Positions 59,380-64,000 of a stretch of 64,000 nucleotides of DNA are shown here, in pieces. The stretch's first letter is position 1, and each line of letters begins with the position of its first letter. Source of the DNA: Haloimpatiens massiliensis (GTDB taxonomy: Bacteria; Bacillota; Clostridia; Clostridiales; Clostridiaceae). The stretch lies in NCBI RefSeq assembly GCF_900184255.1, contig NZ_LT854640.1, positions 726,019 to 790,018 of the forward strand. The letters run 5' to 3'. The position numbers and the translations under genes were made by a program. Below the pieces are notes generated by a model. The model was not told the DNA's origin, did no database searches, and was given only the letters and a program-made list of their open reading frames with translations.

Positions 59380-59424
59380 AACACGAACATTTTTATTACA
59401 TTTTTGAAAATAGTATGTTATAAT
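59380..59424 (+). promoter_or_regulatory. purB promoter with probable PurR box
   Basis: AACACGAACATT (59380-59391) matches the Gram-positive PurBox AWWWCGAACRWT at 11 of 12 positions. TATAAT at 59419-59424 is preceded by TGT (extended -10); the -35 region is poor. Only one good box is seen, whereas PurR usually uses two. Fits purine control of purB. Confidence 0.55.
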
Positions 59425-59476
59425 ATGAATTATAATAAAATTACAATATTTTTTGTACATATTGGAGGTTTTTAGC

Positions 59477-60907
59477 ATGAGAGATAGTTACACATCACCA
59501 TTAGGGGAAAGATATGCTTCTAAAGAAATGTCATATTTATTTTCACAGGATAAAAAATTTAAAACTTGGAGAAAATTATGGGTTGCTCTAGCAGAAAGTG
59601 AAAAAGAACTAGGATTAAATATAACTGAAGAGCAAATAAAACAGTTAAAATCACACGTAGAAGATATAAATTATGAAATAGCTGTAGCTAAAGAAAAAGA
59701 AATAAGACATGATGTAATGAGTCATGTATATGCTTATGGAGTTCAATGTCCAGATGCTAAAGGAATAATACATTTGGGAGCTACTAGCTGCTATGTAGGA
59801 GACAATACAGATCTAATAATTATGAAGGAAGCTTTAAATTTAGTAAGAATTAAACTTATAAATGTTATAAACTCATTAAGCAAGTTTGCTTTAGAGTATA
59901 AGGATTTACCTACTTTAGGTTTTACACACTTGCAGCCAGCTCAATTAACTACAGTGGGTAAAAGAACTACTTTATGGATAGAAGAACTATTGATGGATGT
60001 TCAAAGTATAGATTTTGCATTAGAACAATGTAGATTTAGAGGGGTAAAAGGTACCACTGGAACTCAAGCAAGTTTTATGAAATTATTTGAAGGTGACGGA
60101 GAAAAAGTTAAAAGACTAGATATAACCGTAGCAAATAAGATGGGTTTTGAAAAAGTATTTCCTGTAACTGGACAAACATATACAAGAAAATTAGATTATA
60201 TAGTTTTAAGTGCCTTAGCGCAGGTAGCTCAAAGTGCATATAAGTTCAGCAATGATTTAAGAATACTTCAAAACATGAAAGAAATGGAAGAACCTTTTGA
60301 AAAGAATCAAGTAGGATCTTCAGCTATGGCTTATAAGAGAAATCCTATGCGTTCAGAAAGAATAGGTGCTTTAGCTAGATATATAATTGTAAATTCATTA
60401 AATCCAGCAATAACTGCATCAACTCAATGGTTTGAAAGAACGTTAGATGATTCTGCTAATAAGAGAATAGCTGTATCTGAAAGTTTCTTAGCTTTAGATG
60501 GAGTACTAAACCTATACTTAAATGTAGCTAGTAATTTAGTAGTATATCCTAAGGTTATATCATCTCACGTAAATAGGGAACTTCCTTTTATGGCTACAGA
60601 AAACATTCTCATGGAAGCTGTTAAACGTGGGGGAGATAGACAAGAGCTTCATGAAAAAATAAGAGTTTATTCTATGGAAGCAGCTAAAAGAGTTAAAGCA
60701 GAAGGTATGGAAAATAATCTAATTGAATTAATAGTTAAGGATGAAGCTTTTAATATGACAGAAAAAGAAATAATGGATACCATAGATCCAGTTAAATTTA
60801 CTGGAAGAGCACCTATGCAAGTAGTTGAATTTATTGAAGAATATGTTAAGCCTTTACTTGAAAACAATAAAAAAGCTTTAGGTGTAGAAGCTGAAATAAC
60901 TGTATAG
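59477..60907 (+). CDS. purB: Adenylosuccinate lyase
   Basis: Fumarase-superfamily enzyme acting twice in purine synthesis: SAICAR to AICAR, and adenylosuccinate to AMP. 476 residues: SPLGERYASKEMSYLFSQ, RHDVMSHVYAYG, HLGATSCYVGDNTDL, FTHLQPAQLTTVGKR and the signature GSSAMAYKRNPMRSE near 282. The open frame begins at 59453, but TTGGAGG (59463-59469) selects ATG 59477. Single gene with own promoter and terminator. Confidence 0.96.
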   Translation: MRDSYTSPLGERYASKEMSYLFSQDKKFKTWRKLWVALAESEKELGLNITEEQIKQLKSHVEDINYEIAVAKEKEIRHDVMSHVYAYGVQCPDAKGIIHLGATSCYVGDNTDLIIMKEALNLVRIKLINVINSLSKFALEYKDLPTLGFTHLQPAQLTTVGKRTTLWIEELLMDVQSIDFALEQCRFRGVKGTTGTQASFMKLFEGDGEKVKRLDITVANKMGFEKVFPVTGQTYTRKLDYIVLSALAQVAQSAYKFSNDLRILQNMKEMEEPFEKNQVGSSAMAYKRNPMRSERIGALARYIIVNSLNPAITASTQWFERTLDDSANKRIAVSESFLALDGVLNLYLNVASNLVVYPKVISSHVNRELPFMATENILMEAVKRGGDRQELHEKIRVYSMEAAKRVKAEGMENNLIELIVKDEAFNMTEKEIMDTIDPVKFTGRAPMQVVEFIEEYVKPLLENNKKALGVEAEITV

Positions 60908-60915
60908 TAGCATAT

Positions 60916-60953
60916 AAAAAAAGACCAAGATTTTTAAAATCTTGGTCTTTTTT
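60916..60953 (+). terminator. Intrinsic terminator after purB
   Basis: AAAAAGACCAAGATTTT pairs with its complement ending TCTTGGTCTTTTTT across a short A/T loop. Very strong rho-independent form. Confidence 0.92.
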
Positions 60954-61091
60954 AGTAAAAATGAAAAATCTTTTATAAACATATGGTAGGATGTATAGTA
61001 TAAATAATGCTAATTTTTTCACTTATTTACCAACCTTTTTTAAAAGTTAGACAGTATATAAGTGTAATGGGAAAGGGGATGAAATTTAGTA

Positions 61092-62699
61092 TTGAAAAAG
61101 AATAAAGCCGATAGAATAATAAAAGAATATATAAAACCCTTGTATGGTTTTTCTATGAATAAAACTAGAAATATTAATGAAGCTGATGAACTTGCAAGTA
61201 GAATTATACTTCAGGTATATGATGTGCTTATAAAAAGAGATAGCTTTATTGATTTAAATAGCTATATTTTTAAAATCGCTTATAATGTTTGGACAAAATA
61301 TATTGATGGTAAAACAAAAAGTATTAATAATATATCAATTGATAAAATAGTTATTTCCTCAGACTTAGAAATTGACAAGGATATTTTTAAAAGTGAAATG
61401 GCAGGAAAACTCAGGTTAGAAATATCATTTTTGTCAAAACAGCAAAGGGAAATAGTAATACTTCACTATTACAAAGGATTAAAAATAAAAGAAATTGCTA
61501 AAAAATTAAATCTACCAGAAGGCACTGTAAAATGGCACCTTTATGAAAGTAAAAAGGAGATGAAAAAAGGTATGGAAGTAATGAGAACTGTTGGGAACTT
61601 GGGAATTAGTCCTATTAAATTTTCAAGTATGACACATAATGGGGAACCAGGAAAAAGAGGAGACACTAAGGATTTTTTTAGAAGAACTATAACTCAAAAT
61701 ATAGCTTATGCAGCTTATGGTGAGCCATTAACAATAAATAAAATTGCAGAGGAACTAGGTATATCTCCTATATTTGTAGAAGATGAAGTTAGTGAGCTTG
61801 AAGAGTATGGTTTTATGGACAAACTACCTGGTGGAAAGTATCAAACTAATATGTTGATTTCAGAAGAGTCGGAAGAAAAATGGGAAGCACTACAGGAAAT
61901 ATATAAAAAGTATGCTGACATAGTTGTAGATGAGTATTTTCTCCAGTTTTTTAATATGGAAGAGCAGTTTAGAAGTCTCAATATTTATTATCCCAATAAT
62001 GATTTTAACTTGCTTTTATGGAGTGTAATTCCTTATGCCATGAAAAAATTAAATTTCTCTCAATTGGAGAAAATACCTTATAAGGAAGTTACTACACTGC
62101 GTAAAGATGGTGGAAATTATATTGCACTTGCTTCTATCTATAAAGAAATAAAGAAAAGTGATGAATTTAATTATAACTCTTGTGGAGATATGTATAGAAG
62201 TAATGACGAATTTCCAATTCTAGGATGGCAATTTAATACAGGGTGGAGTAATAGAGCATTTGATTGGAGAGACAATATTATGTCGGATTATATAGGACTT
62301 TATCATTTTATAAATGGCAACTTAAGAGAAAACAATGTAAATATGGATATATACAGAAGACTAATAGATAAGGGCTATTTAATAAGAATTGAAAATGGTT
62401 ATAAAGTAAATGTGGTTTATTGTAAGAATAAAGAAATAAAAGATAAGTTTATTAAAATATTGCCCTCAGCTTCAGAGAAACTTTTAAAGTTAGGAAATAA
62501 GCTAGATAGAGTTGTATATGAAATTGAAAAAGCCTCTCAACCTATTCACATGCATAAAGCTATAAGATATAGCTGTCAGAACAAATTAACAGCCTTAAAA
62601 ACCTATGTGCTGAAAAATTTATTAGACAGAGGATTATTAAAGGAACCAACTTCTGAAGAAGCAAAAGGTATATCAACAATTCTCTTTATTGAGGAGTGA
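61092..62699 (+). CDS. Sigma-70 (ECF-like) regulator with a long C-terminal extension
   Basis: 535 residues. The first ~170 look like an ECF sigma factor: region 2-like helices (~5-80, ELASRIILQVYDVLIK ... SYIFKIAYNVWTKYID) and region 4 (~115-165, LSKQQREIVILHYYKGLKIKEIAKKLNLPEGTVKWHL). A second winged-helix-like part follows (~225-262, INKIAEELGISPIFVEDEVSELEEYG), then ~270 residues of unrecognised, probably sensory sequence. TTG 61092 is ~13 nt from AAAGGGG, rather long, so the start is less certain. The stop lies 5 nt before an ABC exporter gene, which it probably controls. Confidence 0.75.
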   Translation: MKKNKADRIIKEYIKPLYGFSMNKTRNINEADELASRIILQVYDVLIKRDSFIDLNSYIFKIAYNVWTKYIDGKTKSINNISIDKIVISSDLEIDKDIFKSEMAGKLRLEISFLSKQQREIVILHYYKGLKIKEIAKKLNLPEGTVKWHLYESKKEMKKGMEVMRTVGNLGISPIKFSSMTHNGEPGKRGDTKDFFRRTITQNIAYAAYGEPLTINKIAEELGISPIFVEDEVSELEEYGFMDKLPGGKYQTNMLISEESEEKWEALQEIYKKYADIVVDEYFLQFFNMEEQFRSLNIYYPNNDFNLLLWSVIPYAMKKLNFSQLEKIPYKEVTTLRKDGGNYIALASIYKEIKKSDEFNYNSCGDMYRSNDEFPILGWQFNTGWSNRAFDWRDNIMSDYIGLYHFINGNLRENNVNMDIYRRLIDKGYLIRIENGYKVNVVYCKNKEIKDKFIKILPSASEKLLKLGNKLDRVVYEIEKASQPIHMHKAIRYSCQNKLTALKTYVLKNLLDRGLLKEPTSEEAKGISTILFIEE

Positions 62700-62704
62700 A
62701 TTAA

Positions 62705-64000
62705 GTGTTTAAAAGAATACTAAATTTTTGTAAAATAAGTGTTGCTTCAGCACCAGGATTTTTTATTATAAATATTAGTGTACTGCTTATTATGGCACTG
62801 GCTGGAATTGGGATTAGCTACTCTTTTAAATTAGCAACAGATACAATATTATACTACCAAAAGGCTGGAGTGTATAGTATTAAAGTGATGATGCCTATAC
62901 TATTTTTCTTTTTAATGATATGTATAGGTGGAAATACAAGAAATTTTGAGAATATGATGATAACTGCCTATACCAAAAGGTCTAAAAAACTTTTCTCTAA
63001 ATTCTTTTTATATAAAAGTTATAAGTCTAAACAAGATGATTTTTATAATAATAGCTTTTATGATAATTATGAGTTTGTAAGAAAAAACATGGATAATACT
63101 ACTGAAATAACAGTAACGGTATTTAATAAATTTGCTATGTCCAGCTTTAAGCTCATTTTATCAGCTTTGGCTATTTCATATTTTGACCCAATTATATTAG
63201 TATGTATATTCTTTTTATCTTTAGCTTTAATTTTTATAAATAAATATATTGTAAAAAGACGAATGGCGTTAAATGAATCATATATTAATGCTGAACGACA
63301 GGGCAACTATTATAGAGATTTACTTTCTTCAAGAAAACATGCAAAAGAGCTTAGAATATTCAAATTACAAAATAAATTTTTTCAGAAGTGGGATAAATGG
63401 TATAAAGAGTACACCATTTCTAAGTATAAATTTGAAGTAAAAGCTACAATACTATCGAACATTTCCACTATTATTCAGCAATTTATGACTTTTGGATTAA
63501 CAATTTATTTTTTATATCTCGTTTACACTGGAAAATTAGCTGTAGGAGAGTTTGTATTCTTGAACTCAATAATGTGGTCTCTTACCTATAGTGTAGGTAA
63601 TATAGTGAATATCCTATCAAAGGACTTAGCTGAAAACTATCAGTATGTAGAAAGATACGAAAACTTTACAGGAAAAACAAGCTTATCAATGTTAAAAAAT
63701 ATATGCGAATCTAATTCAAAAATAAATAGTAATATTGAGGATTTTAAAAGTTTAACCTTTGAAAATGTATGTTATAAATATCCTCATGGAGATAAAAATG
63801 CAATTAATAATTTAAATTTCACCTTAAAAAAGGGCGAAGTTATAAGTATTCTTGGATATAACGGAAGTGGAAAGAGTACTTTTTCAAAGCTAATGTGTGG
63901 ACTTTTAGAGGATTATACAGGAACTATAAAGTTAAACGACAGGAACATAAAAACCTATGATAAGGAAAGCTTATATAGATATTTTGGCATAGGCTTTCAG
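62705..64000 (+). CDS. ABC exporter, fused membrane and ATPase domains (3' end outside window)
   Basis: The frame opens at GTG 62705, 8 nt after AGGAG (62692-62696), and stays open to the last base (432 codons). N-terminal ~330 residues: about six membrane helices (first INISVLLIMALAGIGISYSF, last FGLTIYFLYLVYTG). The ATPase domain has LTFENVCYKYPHGD, Walker A GYNGSGKST at 384-392 and the Q-loop at the window edge (FGIGFQ). Layout of a homodimer or half-transporter of the lipid/peptide exporter kind. It shares an operon with the sigma-like gene upstream. Substrate unknown. Confidence 0.88.
   Translation, partial: MFKRILNFCKISVASAPGFFIINISVLLIMALAGIGISYSFKLATDTILYYQKAGVYSIKVMMPILFFFLMICIGGNTRNFENMMITAYTKRSKKLFSKFFLYKSYKSKQDDFYNNSFYDNYEFVRKNMDNTTEITVTVFNKFAMSSFKLILSALAISYFDPIILVCIFFLSLALIFINKYIVKRRMALNESYINAERQGNYYRDLLSSRKHAKELRIFKLQNKFFQKWDKWYKEYTISKYKFEVKATILSNISTIIQQFMTFGLTIYFLYLVYTGKLAVGEFVFLNSIMWSLTYSVGNIVNILSKDLAENYQYVERYENFTGKTSLSMLKNICESNSKINSNIEDFKSLTFENVCYKYPHGDKNAINNLNFTLKKGEVISILGYNGSGKSTFSKLMCGLLEDYTGTIKLNDRNIKTYDKESLYRYFGIGFQ

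Noticed and set aside
63067..63306. Minus-strand 79-codon frame near the window end
   Set aside because: It is opposite the ABC exporter frame that runs unbroken from 62705 to 64000 with clear motifs.

Overview
The window is about 64 kb of very AT-rich chromosome from a low-G+C, spore-forming anaerobe of the Clostridium sensu stricto type. The evidence is the gene order (smc-ftsY-ylxM-ffh-rpsP; rpsB-tsf-pyrH-frr-uppS-cdsA; dxr-rseP-ispG-polC-rimP-nusA-infB; rpsO-pnp; spoIIIE-rimO-pgsA-recA-rny-spoVS), strong AGGAGG-type ribosome binding sites, frequent TTG starts, AT-rich codon use, a Gram-positive PolC, CodY, SpoVS and a non-mevalonate isoprenoid pathway. Nearly all genes are on the + strand. 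No rRNA, tRNA or CRISPR array was seen.

Layout. 1-8.1 kb: chromosome segregation and protein targeting (SMC, FtsY, YlxM, Ffh), then ribosomal protein and ribosome maturation genes (S16, KhpA, RimM, TrmD, L19, RbgA) and RNase HII. 8.1-14.5 kb: a convergent yraN, then comM, dprA, topA and codY. 14.6-19.5 kb: translation and envelope precursors (S2, EF-Ts, UMP kinase, RRF, UppS, CdsA). 19.8-25.6 kb: an AI-2E-type permease, Dxr and RseP, then a decayed IS607-type element with an apparent TnpB guide-RNA region abutting ispG. 25.6-37.6 kb: PolC and the rimP-nusA-ylxR-ylxQ-infB-rbfA-nrnA-truB-ribF operon. 37.7-51.3 kb: rpsO, pnp, an M16 protease, YmxH, aspartokinase, TepA, FtsK/SpoIIIE, RimO, PgsA, RecA, RNase Y, SpoVS.

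From 51.4 kb the content becomes accessory: a UbiA-type prenyltransferase, a GT39-like membrane glycosyltransferase and an SMR-type small membrane protein, which look like a lipid-linked sugar cassette; an aspartate-type aminotransferase; orphan PTS proteins (EIIA-Glc type and HPr); a cytosolic alpha-L-fucosidase; a roughly 520-bp imperfect palindrome without genes; a yhaM-like nuclease gene broken by a frameshift; purB; and a sigma-factor-like regulator with a long C-terminal extension directly upstream of an ABC exporter cut by the window edge.

Readable regulation includes TTGACA/TATAAT-type promoters (many with an extended -10 TGn), a LexA box at recA, a probable PurBox at purB, a probable sigma-H promoter at spoVS, structured leaders before rimM, rplS, rpsB, rimP and rpsO, and many intrinsic terminators. 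The least explained items are the 57.8-58.3 kb palindrome, the UbiA/GT39/SMR cassette, the sigma-ABC pair, and the dead IS607 element whose guide-RNA region runs into an ispG that lacks a visible Shine-Dalgarno sequence.
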